This document shows, one piece after another, positions 1 through 11,026 of a stretch of 64,000 nt of DNA. Numbering within the stretch: the first letter of the stretch is position 1; each line of letters opens with the position of its first letter. The notes beneath the pieces are model-generated. The model was not told the DNA's origin. It searched no databases and was given only the letters and a program-made list of their open reading frames with translations. The stretch covers positions 53,633 through 117,632 of the forward strand of contig JADDOH010000285.1 in NCBI GenBank assembly GCA_016648135.1. Reading direction: 5' to 3'. The translations under genes were made by a program, and so were the position numbers. Source of the stretch: Agrypnia vestita. Its lineage: Eukaryota > Arthropoda > Insecta > Trichoptera > Phryganeidae.

Positions 1-1452
1 AAAAACTGTTTCAGATACTCTGAAGCCACATTGAACGAAATAAACAAAATAAATACCAAAATAAAACTGGGTACGTAGTATGTACCTAGGCATTCAACAG
101 ATCTTTCAAAAACAACTTTTCTGAAAGTGTGTTAAAATCATTCGCCAACCAATGTGACGATGGAGTTTCAAATTTACCTCAGGATTTCTCTGTTGTACGG
201 TCTTACCCTTAGCCACTCACCACTCAGATAAATAAAAAAAATGTAAACGGAATGAAAACTTCCGCTTTCTTTTTCTTTTTTTTTCTTTCTTTCTTTTAGA
301 TTGTTATATTCTTATGATTGTATATATTATTAAATTCTTTCTGCTTTCTTTTTTACGTCTATTCTTCTTTACTATTGTTATTCGTTACTATTACATAACT
401 ATCAAATGAGAATAACTGCCATAGAACAGGTTTTACCTAGTGTGGCAGTTATTAGTAATTTATATTAAAACAAATGTAAAATAAACAATAAAATAAACAA
501 AAAACAAATTTAAACCTGTAAATGATAATATTCGTGTGTGCGATTTGAAATTATATATTATCCCATTATTACTCAAATGTAGCATTATAAAACTGATCCG
601 CAAGAATTCACATTTTATTGTTTTCGATTACATCTTGGAAACTTACATTAAAAAAACCCTGAACATTATTTCAATAAATTGAATCAAATTGACAAACAAC
701 AATATGGATATCAACAAAAAAGAAGGTACGTATAAACATTAGAATTTTTTCCAAAATAGTGAAATATGACAAGGAACATATATTATACTGGTCTTGTTTA
801 TTGACTATTCAAAGACTATCAATACGATTAACCATAAAGTACCTACCTACTTACTTATAGAAATTCTAGAAGCAATTATTAAAACACCATTATTACTATT
901 TACTAAGTATTTATAAAGTACTTGAAGGAAAGTTTGTGGGGTAACTTGGAAGAAATAAAACTGTAAAAATGTTCCTAGGTACCACAGGGTTAATTTTGGG
1001 GCCGTACCTCTATAGTATTATTTATGTCTTTCAAATTCATAACCTTTTTTGGTAAACATTGTCTTTGACATTTGTTTTTGCACATCACGCTGCTTTAGTG
1101 AAGCCAACTTGAAAGAAGCTTCTCACGTCTTGTAAATAATAGATTTCAATGAACTATTTAAGTAAATGGTCACATGATATGGGACTCATAAATATGGCCA
1201 GGAAATTTCACTGGTCATATTAAAACAAAATTGATTAGACATGTGCTTTATGTATCTACCTATTAATTAATGCACCTATCTACCTATTGTTTGTATCATT
1301 AGAAGAAAATAAAAAGTAATCAATACTAAAAAAACTAAATGCTTATAGATTACATTAGTTACCTGATGGTTATGTATTATAAAATGAAACCAAATTTTAT
1401 ATAATAAATAATTGCGCATAACGTTGGCTTCATACGTAATAATATGAAGAGC
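1..1452. other. A+T-rich intergenic DNA, no gene seen
   Basis: No exon-like, G+C-rich or repeat-terminal signal was recognised. The stretch has homopolymer tracts (T-rich near 265-300) and short TACCTACC motifs. It ends at the left target-site duplication of the Penelope-like element. Confidence 0.6.
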
Positions 1453-1512
1453 CATTGTGTATGTTCTGTGTATAGTTTTCTGGGATATTCTGCCGTGTGT
1501 GTGTGACCTCTC

Positions 1513-1563
1513 TGGCCAACGTTTCGGATCCCATTGCAGGGTCCATCATCAGGGCTGATGTGA
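1513..1563 (-). ncRNA. Hammerhead-ribozyme core in Penelope 3' region
   Basis: On the minus strand CTGATGA (1546-1552) is followed by a helix II of GGACCC/GGGATCC with loop TGCAAT and a bulged A, then GAAAC (1521-1525). GCC upstream can pair with GGC after GTT to start helix I. Penelope-like elements are known to carry minimal type I hammerheads in their terminal repeats. Helix III looks extremely short (AC/GT), so a dimeric form or weak activity is possible. Activity itself is inference. Confidence 0.75.
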
Positions 1564-1712
1564 TGAGTGAGTGTTGAAGTGTAGGTTAAGTATTACCTGG
1601 CAATACCGTACCGAAGTCAGGGTGTCTCCAAGTTTGTGTTATGTTAAATACTGGATTGCAGTACCGTGTCGAAAGCAAGGTGTGTGTCTTCTTGTAGTGT
1701 TTTATATATCTA

Positions 1713-3616
1713 CTAACGGATGTCGGACTGTGCGGATCGTCTATTTGATTTATCCTGCAGCGCCGGATACCACGATGTTCTTAACTTAAGACCGTCATCC
1801 CTATTAATGTTTACCGGGTGCTTGTATATTTCGATTGCTTCTTTGACCAGGCGCGTGTGGTGACTTTTGGGCTTTCCTAAGATTTTTGGCTCAAATGAAA
1901 AATGGTGGCCCGTATCTAGAAAGTGCTCAGCCAATGCCGATTTTTCCGGGTGACCGAGTTTGCATGCTCTTTTATGCTCATCAACCCTCTTTGAAATCGT
2001 GCGTGCTGTTTGTCCCACATACACTTTGTCGCAATTTTGACAATCGAGCCTATAAACACCGTCGGTCTCAAGGGGATCCCGATCCTTCGCTGGTCTTAAG
2101 AGGTCCTTAACCTTGTTGTTTGTGCCGAACACTGTCTTAATATTCTGTTTCTTGAGCGCTTTGGCAATCCTGTCTGTTACATTATGGATATAAGGCAAGA
2201 AAGCAATCCCTTTGATCTCAGCTTCTGTGTTTTTCTCGGAGCTGTTAGATTTGGCTCTTATGATGTGCCGTATCTGCCGTCTTTGGTATCCATTGCTTTC
2301 TAGCGCGTCGCTCAGTGTACGGATCTCCTCCTGCAGATGTTCTTCTTGGCATATTCGTTTAGCTCTCGTAGCTAAGGTATTAATTAGACCTCTCTTCTGC
2401 GCTGGGTGGTGGTGGGAATCTGCATGCAAGTAGCGGTTCGTATGGGTCGGTTTCCTGTAGACCCTGTGCCCGAGACTACCATCTGTGTTCCTTTTCACTT
2501 CTACATCCAGAAATGGTAGTTTATTTTCTTTTTCTATCTCCATGGTGAATTTTAATTTCTTGTGCAGCGTGTTGAGGTGTTCGAGAAAGTCCTGTAATTT
2601 TTCTTTCCCGTGAGGCCAGATTGCAAACACGTCATCAACATACCTCCACCAAACCTTGGGGATCAAAGTTGCTGTGTCTAGAGCCGTTTCTTCGAATTTC
2701 TCCATTACGAAGTTTGCAATTACTGGGGAAAGTGGGTTTCCCATTGCTACACCTTCCACTTGTTGGAAAAGTTCACCCTGAAATGAAAAGTATCCACTTG
2801 TTAGGCAGTGTCGAAAAAGTGCGCACATGTCTTCCTCATAGACTTCTTCCAAAAGACTCATAGCATCGTCCACAGGCACATTTGTGAAGAGAGATATAAC
2901 GTCAAAACTGACTAGTATATCATCACTTTCTATCTTCACGTTTTTCAGCATTTTAACAAAATGTGCGGAGTCCTTCACCCACGAAGATGTCTTCCCGGTC
3001 TGCATCTGTAAGAGACTGGCCAAGTGTTGCGACAACTTATATGTCGGCGCTCCTATTGCGCTCACAATCGGTCTTAACGGAACTCCATCCTTGTGAATCT
3101 TAGGCAGTCCGTACATCGCTGGTGTTTTGGACGCTTGCATAAACAATCTGTAGTGTAATTCGACCGGAATGCTCGAGGCTTTAACCAGCTCTCTAGTTTT
3201 TCGGTCAATTTTATTTGTTGGATTCTTCTTAATCCTTTTGTATGTGCTGCTGTCCAATAATACACGCATCTTCGCTGTGTAGTCCCTTTGGTTAAGAATT
3301 ACAGTCGCGTTCCCTTTATCTGCTGGAAGAACCAGGATATCATCGTTCGTGCGAAGGCTTTTCAATGCAGCACGTTCTTCTCTGGTTATATTGGGACGTG
3401 GCGGTTTAGCTTTTCTTAATATAACGCACGTGTCCTGTCGAATTTCCTCCGCAATGGCCACCGGAATCTTCCGCAAAGACGCTTCTACGCCACAAATAAT
3501 ATCGTCTACTGGGATTACTCTTGGTGCTATGGCGAAGTTTAGACCTTTTGCCAATACAGATATTGTCGCCTTGTCCAATGGATGTCCCGATAGGTTCTTC
3601 ACCACCTTCGCAGAAT
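1713..3616 (-). CDS. Penelope-type reverse transcriptase with C-terminal GIY-YIG endonuclease, N-terminally truncated
   Basis: Retrotransposition polyprotein of a Penelope-like element. Numbering about 630 residues from the GTG codon at 3605, the RT palm begins with motif A (SFDVISLFTNVP, about 233-244), followed by GVAMGNPLSP (285-294) and the catalytic YVDD (322-325, in RYVDDVFAIW). KLPFLDVEV follows at 362-370. A GIY-YIG nuclease fills the C-terminus: GVY (516-518), KVYVGQT (527-533), ISKR with a conserved Arg (537-540) and the acidic LVKEAIEIY (586-594). There is no in-frame ATG at the 5' end; codons continue upstream as DSAKV and then enter the flank, so the true N-terminus is lost. The RT-GIY-YIG order is unique to Penelope-like elements. 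No stop or frameshift interrupts the frame down to 1713. The copy is probably inactive because of the truncation. Confidence 0.93.
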
Positions 3617-3628
3617 CATTGTGTATGT

Positions 3629-4180
3629 ATATGCATAATATCTATGTATCTAGGTACTTCGGCTGAATTTGTAAAGTTGTATAACACTTTAAATGGAACT
3701 TCCAAGTTAATAAGATTCGCTATAATCACAGATTTATATGGTAGATTTTACAAAACTCGTTAAGCAATTCCAAAAACTGTATTACGAATAATTAATTTTT
3801 CTTTTTTCGTCTTTATCAAGATATGCCAGCCGATCATAGGGTGACTCCTTTAACTCAAATATAAAGCAAATATAAAATATTCAAACAGCTTTATTTAAAA
3901 AAAAATGCAAGCCAGCAATTTAGAATTGAGGATAAACTAAAATTGTTTTACTCTTCCATAAACGTGCTTCTGGTGCATGGTTCATTACTGTTTTTGTATA
4001 TTAGAAGAAAATAATAATAATGAAGCTTTAAATAGGGTAGTTTCACGCAGAATAAATACAAGAGGTGTAGCTAATTTGAGTTTAACAATTCTTTAAATCA
4101 CCAATAAATATGTACGGTGGATATTGGAATATGTTGTTTCCAAGTTACCATAAATAAATACCAGGTTCCATATGAAATAG
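3629..4180. other. A+T-rich intergenic DNA, nothing recognised
   Basis: No coding or repeat-terminal signal was seen between the Penelope duplication and the long hairpin. Confidence 0.55.
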
Positions 4181-4182
4181 TA

Positions 4183-4322
4183 CCTATAGGTCTTTTTTAT
4201 ATAAGCTTGCAATTGAGTTAGTGTGGGTACAGTGCGTAATACGCGCATTGTTTCGTTGCGTGTTGGTATTACGCACTGTACCCATACTAACTCAATTGCA
4301 AGCTTATATACGACCTATACCT
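4183..4322. repeat. Long near-perfect hairpin (foldback element)
   Basis: Arms 4198-4241 and 4266-4310 are inverted copies of about 44 bp with one mismatch around a loop of about 24 nt. A second short pairing, ATAGGTC/GACCTAT, extends the arms outward. The arms contain the mirrored GGTACAGTGCGTAAT / ATTACGCACTGTACC motif. It may be a foldback MITE or, if transcribed, a hairpin-RNA precursor. No direct target duplication was confirmed. Confidence 0.85.
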
Positions 4323-4324
4323 GC

Positions 4325-6440
4325 GCTTACTTTCAATTTGATGGAGGTATTAAAAAGTGGATTACGAGTTTAATGATTTGTCATTGTTATATGTGATGAT
4401 GTTATAGATGAGCCTTTTTAATTCTTCTATTTTTTTTTTAGATTAGTTATTTATTAGATTAACTGTTTCTTTAGTTTTTATAGTAAGTAGTTGATGTAAG
4501 AGTTACTTTTTAAGATGTTTTAAATTGTGTGTTATTTAGTTAATTTAATGTATTTAACTGTATGGATGTATCTGCACAGAAACTTCTAGAAATGTGGTTT
4601 GTGGGTCTAGCTCATTATATTAATAGGCAATTAAAACAATATTGAGGCGATTGCCTGGCAAAGAGAGCGAAATTCACCACTTTTTGTCAAAGCTTCTCTT
4701 GCATTTTTTTTATTAAAAGGTATGAAATTAAAAATAATTCATTAGGTACCATACGTATTAAAAACATATATCTTTGTAAAATGATACTCAATGAATAAAT
4801 TACAAAATCAACGATGTTTTAGAAATGAAGAAAATTGCATCACTTTGCGGGCTTTATGTCTTCTAACTCTACTAACTCATGACGTGTACTTTTTTTCAAT
4901 GATAAACTTACATAACCAAGTCAACTTTATTTATTACCTTTAATCGTTCAGTTAGTTATCTTTTGTGTTTTAAAAGAGGCTTTTTTACAAAAAAAAAATG
5001 TATGCGCGATTTTTAAAAATCCTTTGTGTATAATTGAAGACTTTTTTACTTCAATAAATTAATAGAATGGATAGTATTATTGTAAACTGTATACCAAAAA
5101 ATCTAAATCTTAGGCAATATTTCTAAATTGAGATATTTAATCGAGACGCAACGTATTACGCTTGGCTTATGATGTTTGACGCTGAAAATCGGTTCCTTTA
5201 CGTAAAATAGGGAGTTTTCAGAAGCAAAAGACGAAAATTTAAAAATATCATTTAAACAGTAAGTTTCACAACCGCCATAATAACAATAGAATAAAGGCTA
5301 CAATTTCACTTCATGTATTTTTTGTGCTCAATTACCATAAGATTTATTTATAAAGCTGTTGACAAACATTTTGTTCACAAAAGGGATTTTTGTTAAATGT
5401 ACAGAAAAAAGGAGGTTGTGTTTATATATGAGACAGTATTAAAAAATCTTTTATGTAGGTACTCTTCAATCACAATGTGTGCTCTGGCAAACAGGGATGT
5501 AGTGAAATAGATTTAACGACATTAGCATTGAAAGTAATTTATAGAAGGGTGAAATTGATGATAAACCTATCTTTTCTTCCCGAAAAACCTTAATCTGAGC
5601 CAGCAATCTGTCTCGCGAGGAGCCGCTCGCTGAGCCATTGATTTTCCTAACAAAGGGCTGCGCGAGGGTTGCCGGGGGGGGGGAGGGGAGGGGGAGGGAT
5701 CGTCGCTCAATTTCTCTCGACAAGGGTCTTGATGACACTCATTTTGAAATTCATCGCTGCGTTAAGAATAAGCGGCGCGTTACTCGTCCCCCCAGGGGTG
5801 TATTCCCTTTTCTTTATGAACAAAGTTTTAAGAATAACAAATAATGTTTCAGCTGCAATAATCGATATTTTTCATTTGGAATGTAATCGTTCAATAAACA
5901 TTACATGCGCAAATGTACACTCGCTCTCACAAACTTCGCAGTCACCAGTTTCACACAGTACAGGTATACGACGGCGCCTTACACCTCGAACCGACTCTGG
6001 TGGACGGAGGCCTACCAGACTTATATATCGTGACTCTTCTGTCCTCTGTATCGGAGGGTTTCTGTCCCCTTCCATCCCTCCTCTTGTCACAGGGGCTCTT
6101 CGAGAGGGCGTAACAGAGTATTTTTTGCAGCAAAAGATATTCGAATTCAGGAACTAAGTAATTTATTTTACCAATTAGGTACTCAGATTCCACGATATTC
6201 TGATTAGCAGTAGAATAGACCGCCTATTCTACTGCTACAAGTGCATCTGTTCTAATAGCTTTGAGACTTCTATTAACTACCTTATTGTAATAAACGTCAT
6301 AAGTTTTAAAAATAATACCTACACAAATTGAAAGAGTAAAAAAAGCCTAGCAAAAAGTCTTCTAAGCAAAAACCCTCTGTTTTATGTAATTTAATCTTCA
6401 AGTTCTGTGAAAACAACGTCAGTGACAGTGAATGGTACCC
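4325..6440. other. Non-coding stretch with one G+C-richer island and a G-run
   Basis: Mostly A+T-rich. From about 5580 to 6120 the sequence becomes G+C-richer and less repetitive (candidate regulatory island or old repeat). It includes a G-run cluster at 5673-5698 that fits a G-quadruplex pattern. A perfect 14-bp hairpin (TAGCAGTAGAATAG, loop ACCGC) lies at 6205-6237. The open frames here have no recognisable domain and no splice signals. Confidence 0.5.
5673..5698 (+). repeat. G-run cluster, potential G-quadruplex
   Basis: Consecutive runs of ten, four, five and three G separated by single A residues, in an otherwise A+T-rich region. Confidence 0.6.
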
Positions 6441-6445
6441 ACCGC

Positions 6446-6895
6446 CTACCCAGGACCATTCTAAGAGCAAAAAGCTTCTATATCAGTCCTACTCAATCGT
6501 CTCCAGGTCGACATTTCTTTTCCACTAACAAGCAGAAACCGTGCTGCACCGCACCGGCCGTATAAACCGTTGCGAAGCGGCACGGCCGCTAGATCAAAGC
6601 CAACAAATAACAATAGCAGATATGTCACCGTAAACAATAATAATACGAAAACCAATAAAAAAAGCAATCAAAGCAAAGAAACAGTGTATAAAGAATAAAA
6701 CATTGATACATATTATAAAGAAGACGAATCCCACAGGAGGCGGCAGTGGATGACTCAAGTCGGACTGACAACCCCGTAGCTGGGAAAAGAAAACAACACA
6801 AAAAAAATACAGTGTGATATCCGACTAGGAAGGCACAGGACCAGCAGATAATCACTCATTGCAAGAGCAGCACATTAACGCAACATGAACAAAAT
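6446..6895 (-). mobile_element. 3'-end fragment of an R1/Jockey-like LINE
   Basis: The reverse complement matches the 3' end of the LINE at 14725-15415. Shared blocks include the pair TCATCCACTGCCGCC, then a GCGGCCGTGCCGC ... GCAGCACGGT stretch, then ACCTGGAGACGA and TGGTCCTGGGT. No intact coding frame remains. Both are non-LTR copies inserted in opposite orientations. Confidence 0.7.
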
Positions 6896-7455
6896 ATAAA
6901 ATTAACTAGATCCCTTCAGAATTTCCCAGTAAGGCCCGGTTGTTTCAAATTCGATCAAAGTAAGCGTAGAGTTTAAACTGAAATTTTTAGTACTTTTTTC
7001 AAAAACGGGTTGTTTCAAATCGGATTAAGCGAAAGCTGTCAGAGAATTCTGAGCGGAAATTTTAGATTAAACTCTCGGTCAGAGTCGCACATGCGCACTG
7101 CGCAATGTAATTGACATCTGTCAATAAAATATTTTTTTATTAATTTTTCGACATTTTACATACAAAGTGTCGAAATGTACAATATTATGTAGGGTGACAC
7201 AGGCTTTTCTGACGATCGACTGATCCTACAGTATATCCTTAACAGGAGAAGTAATTTACTTAGATCTCGAACAATACTTTTTTGTCAGAAGAAATTGATT
7301 TTTCCGCAACTCTAAATGAATTTTACTGCAGGGCATTGTCGACAATATTTTTTTTCAAGGTTTCTATTTCACTCGGGTTTTGATAATTTTACATTTATAT
7401 CCATGAAAGGTGCATAGGTGATTTATCTGGAACACTGCTTCTTGGACTGCGGATA

Positions 7456-7677
7456 GTGTCAGCCATTACCAGAGCAATGGCTGACCACAGACCACATTTT
7501 AGTCAGCCGAAGAGCACTATAAAAATCAGAAATATATTTGTCATTATGTCCAAACAAAATATCAAGTTACGACAAACGGTACTAGGTACCAGATTTGGTA
7601 ATTGCTATATTGTAGGAGACCGGGACTATGCCCTCAAACCAAATGTACAGCAATTTTTAATGCTACAATGGGCCTGA
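7456..7677 (+). pseudogene. Harbinger transposase remnant
   Basis: Part of the Harbinger-like nuclease: VGDRDYALKP corresponds to the family phrase GDSGYPLxP before the last acidic region. Surrounding frames are broken and the remaining catalytic Asp/Glu motifs were not found. It lies inside the TAA-flanked element, which supports the assignment. Confidence 0.55.
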
Positions 7678-7737
7678 AGGCCCAATTTTAATTGCGGTCC
7701 GACAAGAACACCTAGATTTTAAAGAAATCAGAAAGAT

Positions 7738-7803
7738 GTATTGCGACCTCACCGGGAATCGAACTCGGAATTCTCAGTATGCAGAGCCAGTGACATGGCC
7801 ACT
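7738..7803 (-). mobile_element. tRNA-derived SINE head (partial)
   Basis: The minus strand reads with an A-box-like segment (GTGGCCATGTCACTGGCTCT) and a B-box GAGTTCGATTCCCGG, the Pol III promoter pair of a tRNA-derived SINE. No complete cloverleaf was found, so it is not a tRNA gene. It is nested in the Harbinger element. Confidence 0.55.
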
Positions 7804-7805
7804 GG

Positions 7806-7893
7806 TTTGGTCATGTGGAACAGATGAGCAAAGAAAGGATGGCAAGGAAAATTGTTTGTCGAAAGCAGCAGAAGCAGAGGACGTCCGCGGAAT
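7806..7893 (+). mobile_element. RTE-like LINE C-terminal fragment
   Basis: The frame starting at TGGTTTGGT reads WFGHVEQMSKERMARKIV. This matches the phrase RWFGHVERMNEERMVKKIY in the LINE copy at 39131-40275. It is a short degraded insertion inside the Harbinger element. Confidence 0.6.
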
Positions 7894-8759
7894 AATAGTA
7901 ATAAAACAATATATTCGGTGTATGAAATTCTTTTATTTTATTGTATTTTATATACCTACCTATTAACGGGAAAATGAATATTTTAATAAAAAATACAACT
8001 TGTAATAAAATTAAGCCAGATCTCTTTTGGCATTATGCCTTTCCAAAACAACTTCGTGAATTTCCTGTCGATTCTTTAGATAGTTGGGTTTTGAAAATAT
8101 CTAACTGAACCACATATAATTTATTCTGCATATCAGTCGTAGGCTCTGGATTCACTTTTCTTATTACCTGCAAACAAAGAAAAGGTTATAAACAGAAAAA
8201 CTAAAGAAATACAATACAGATCAAATAAAAACATATTGTTCTTGCAAACACTAAATAGGTAAGATAACATTTAATTTCGTCAATAACTAACCTTCCTGGC
8301 GCTTTTCATCGTATTCTCGAATCTACTTCGAAAATCTGTTGGACAGTAGCAACAAAACATTAAATTAGTTGCGTAATGCGGCCCACTACTCTCCTTTCAT
8401 CTTCTTGTGGAAATCTTCAGTAAAACAAACCGTTGATGACGTGTTTCGAAACATCTGCTTTGATCTGCTTGCTGTCTGTTGCTGTCAAATGAAATTTAAA
8501 TTATGTGTTGCCATATGCAAAATTATTTTGGCGTGCATTTGTCAATGATTTTTATTTTACACAATTGCAACACCCCTAATCCGATTTTAAAATTTGAAAC
8601 AACTCAATTCTTCGAGATTTCGCGTGACCTTGAGGTTAAGCTCAGCTTAAGCCAGTATTTCCGCTTACTTTGATCGAACTTGAAACAACCGGGCCTAAGT
8701 CACCCACACACGAGTAAACTGAAGCATAATGATAATGACAATAATTTTCCAAAATTAAG

Positions 8760-9470
8760 TAACATTATTTATTTCCAAATATTAAAATTCCAAAGCTTTT
8801 CGGCTTGGCGGCGCTGATTTCTAGTCCCGCTTCTTTACTACGCGATGTGAGCTGTGATGTCATGCCCGATGGAGTATGCATGTTGTCATTAATCGCTGTT
8901 TGCCGTTGGCCCATCCCGATTGAATCCCAGGATTAGATTACACCGGTGATGATGATGGATCTCCTTAACTAAAGCCGCTACTAATTAAGAAGGGATCTGA
9001 CACGTTGTCAGCCAACATTTGACTTTGTTGAAATAATAAAAATTAAAATAATTAATTTATTCCGAGTGACGTCTCCGCTGTCTGGTCCAGGAGCGATGCT
9101 GCGGAGCGGGGGCGCTCACCGGTGACAGCGATCGCGCGGAAACATTGCGGAGAGTTATGAATGAGATGAAAAGGATCTTTTGTCGGGAGAGCTCAAAGTG
9201 GGAATCCGCGAGCAGCCTCCGCGTGTGGTTCGCCGCTAGGAATTAGAGTCGAGAGAACATTACGAAGATCATTGTACCTCCCGTCAAAGGAGACGTGACG
9301 ACTGAATTTGTGAAGCTTTAGCGGGTGAAACAACAAATATTTCCACTTATTGTTACGCGGGTTATTAAGACAGCGGGAAATATTTAACCGGTTTTGGAAA
9401 CAATTATAATGCCGCGGTGACAGATTATGATTATTTAACATGGCGAAAAATTACTCGATATGATCCAGCG
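8760..9470. other. G+C-richer unique island, candidate regulatory sequence
   Basis: Higher G+C than its surroundings and no repeat ends seen, with little low-complexity sequence (for example GCGGAGCGGGGGCGCTCACCG near 9100). No convincing exon. It contains the 18-mer AAGGATCTTTTGTCGGGA at 9171-9188, which recurs at 63365-63382 in another island. A regulatory role is inference. Confidence 0.4.
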
Positions 9471-9483
9471 AACACCCTCTATC

Positions 9484-9815
9484 GGCCCGATTCTGAAAAT
9501 AACAATGTCTGGATCTTTAAGATCCTTATCCCAACACTTTATAGACGATAATAAGAATTAAAAATGTGAAGATTTGAATACGCGGTAACGCCGAACACGG
9601 TCATGATAGCCATGATATTTCATCTGGACCCTGTGGATGAAGAAATTAATACGTTTGTAAGAAACAATCTTTCTTATATCATCTTTAATACAGTGTATTT
9701 GAGCCGTAGAATTACGAAATCCGCTCTGGACATTTTTAATTTTTATTATCGTCTATTAAGTGTTGGAATAAAGATCTTAAAGATCCGGACATTGTTATTT
9801 TCAGAATACGGATGT
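9484..9815. mobile_element. MITE with about 80-bp inverted arms
   Basis: The left arm (about 9489-9570, TTCTGAAAATAACAATGTC...) and right arm (about 9729-9811, ...GACATTGTTATTTTCAGAA) are long inverted repeats sharing GGATCTTTAAGATC and TAGACGATAATAA. No coding capacity. Target duplication and superfamily were not resolved. Confidence 0.8.
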
Positions 9816-9829
9816 ATGTATCTCTAATA

Positions 9830-10520
9830 GATCGAGATGTTCTGCTTTGTATTTTAGCCCCTCAAAAGAGTGGCGATTACTAATGGGACGTACTCCACCA
9901 TACCTTATGCACGCAAGCTAAACATATATATGCCGGAGAGAGAATGAAAGCGGAACATCTAATGCTAACAAAAGGACCGAGTGATCGAGAAAGACATGTA
10001 GATGTAAGGAGAAGGGGATGTAAGTAACCTAAAATCGAGGAGAGATGAGCGTGCGGATGGTATAAGAAGTCTTGGGCGATCGAGAATAGAAAATTTCTGA
10101 AAGAGTTTAATGTCAACATATAAAACTGAGTACGCGTGCAAGAAGTCAGCCAGAAGTGTCGTAGAAGCACGGCAGAATACATCAGAAAACTGAAACCAGA
10201 AGAAAAACCTAAAAGCATTTTCATTGTTGAATTAATTAAAAATATGTTTATGCGTGTGTTCTGAGAAAATCGAGATCCATTTCAGAACTTTTCTGGAGCT
10301 GTTCGATTTAAATATAGTGTGAGGATCATAATAGTAGTGATTTTATTTTTATTAACAAAAAAAAGACAAAATCTTTGTATAAACCGCATGATTAATTTAT
10401 TGTCGACAGGTTTAGTTACTATTAGTTAGTTAGCTTAATTACTACCATGTCTTTGTCAAAACACACGCATATCTACTAACTGATGATGTCTTTTCATGTT
10501 TTACTTAATGGATCAGTTAG
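9830..10520. other. Non-coding stretch, purine-rich in part
   Basis: From about 9880 to 10210 it is purine-rich with a minus-strand open frame but no recognisable domain, splice site or start context. It may be an unidentified repeat. The rest is A+T-rich. Confidence 0.45.
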
Positions 10521-10547
10521 TTAACGTCCGTCCTTAAGATATATAAT

Positions 10548-10778
10548 GCAAGTGTGGACGGCGCAAGAAAGAGAGAGCGATCGCGGAAGACGTGGCATGA
10601 CCAGATTTACCAGATACTGGAAGGTGGTCCCGTTAGAAGCCTCAACAACCCTCGAGCTTGCATGCGAAGATGTATGAATGTGGATGAGGCAAGAGTTATA
10701 TGTCAGGACAGAAGAATATGGGGCTCTATCCTCTCTGCCTACCTCCACGGAGAAACGGCGTGATGATAAGTAAGTAAG
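10548..10778 (+). mobile_element. RTE-like LINE 3' fragment with (TAAG)n tail
   Basis: The frame reads RSRKTWHDQIYQILEGGPV and, further on, CMRRCMNVDEA and CQDRRIWGSILSAYLHGETA, then TGA at 10761-10763 and a TAAGTAAGTAAG tail. The same C-terminus occurs in copies at 39131-40275, 40455-40667 and 62104-62317. The copy is 5'-truncated. Confidence 0.8.
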
Positions 10779-11026
10779 AAATTCAAGAGCTTTTTTCAAA
10801 GTTTTACCTATACCTAGTTATTTTTAAATATAATTTTTGTTTAAACTTTTTTCTTCTTAGTTTTATTTATTGCTAGTATAGTTTTGGGACCAGCGGTATC
10901 TCTCATCATCAGTTATAATTAATAATATATCTACCTGTTATTTATTAACTAACATTATTATTAGTTTTTAACTACAGTTGTAATAAAAAACGCAAATTTT
11001 ATGTGTAGTATATATATACGTATATA

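Larger units (their letters stand above)
1465..3616 (-). mobile_element. 5'-truncated Penelope-like retroelement with 12-bp target-site duplication
   Basis: The direct repeat CATTGTGTATGT sits at 1453-1464 and again at 3617-3628. It brackets a minus-strand Penelope-like element of about 2.15 kb. The 3' (low-coordinate) part carries a hammerhead-ribozyme core at 1521-1552 and the rest holds the RT/endonuclease ORF. The reading frame runs out into flanking DNA at the 5' junction with no ATG, so the copy is 5'-truncated, as is usual after target-primed reverse transcription. An undamaged ORF and a nearly perfect duplication suggest a fairly young insertion. Related 3'-end pieces lie near 48.25, 49.6 and 59.1 kb. 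Confidence 0.88.
6933..8695. mobile_element. Decayed PIF/Harbinger DNA transposon with TAA target duplication
   Basis: The left end GGCCCGGTTGTTTCAA and the right end TTGAAACAACCGGGCC are inverted repeats that continue inward (TCGATCAAAGTAAGCG / CGCTTACTTTGATCGA). TAA flanks both sides (6930-6932 and 8696-8698); a 3-bp TWA duplication is the PIF/Harbinger hallmark. A second subterminal pair (GGGTTGTTTCAAATCGGATTA / its complement near 8577-8605) lies inside. Around 7600-7640 the phrase GDRDYALKP resembles the GDSGYPL part of the Harbinger nuclease, but no intact transposase frame exists. A tRNA-like SINE piece and a LINE piece are nested in the middle (7738-7893). A 115-bp relative lies at 63714-63826. 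Confidence 0.85.

Noticed and set aside
1571..3763. Plus-strand open frames across the Penelope element.
   Set aside because: Antisense shadows of the RT/GIY-YIG frame.
7738..7806. tRNA gene on the minus strand.
   Set aside because: A- and B-box-like words are present but the cloverleaf stems do not close; better read as a SINE head. The same applies to 35.9, 47.6, 56.7 and 61.9 kb.
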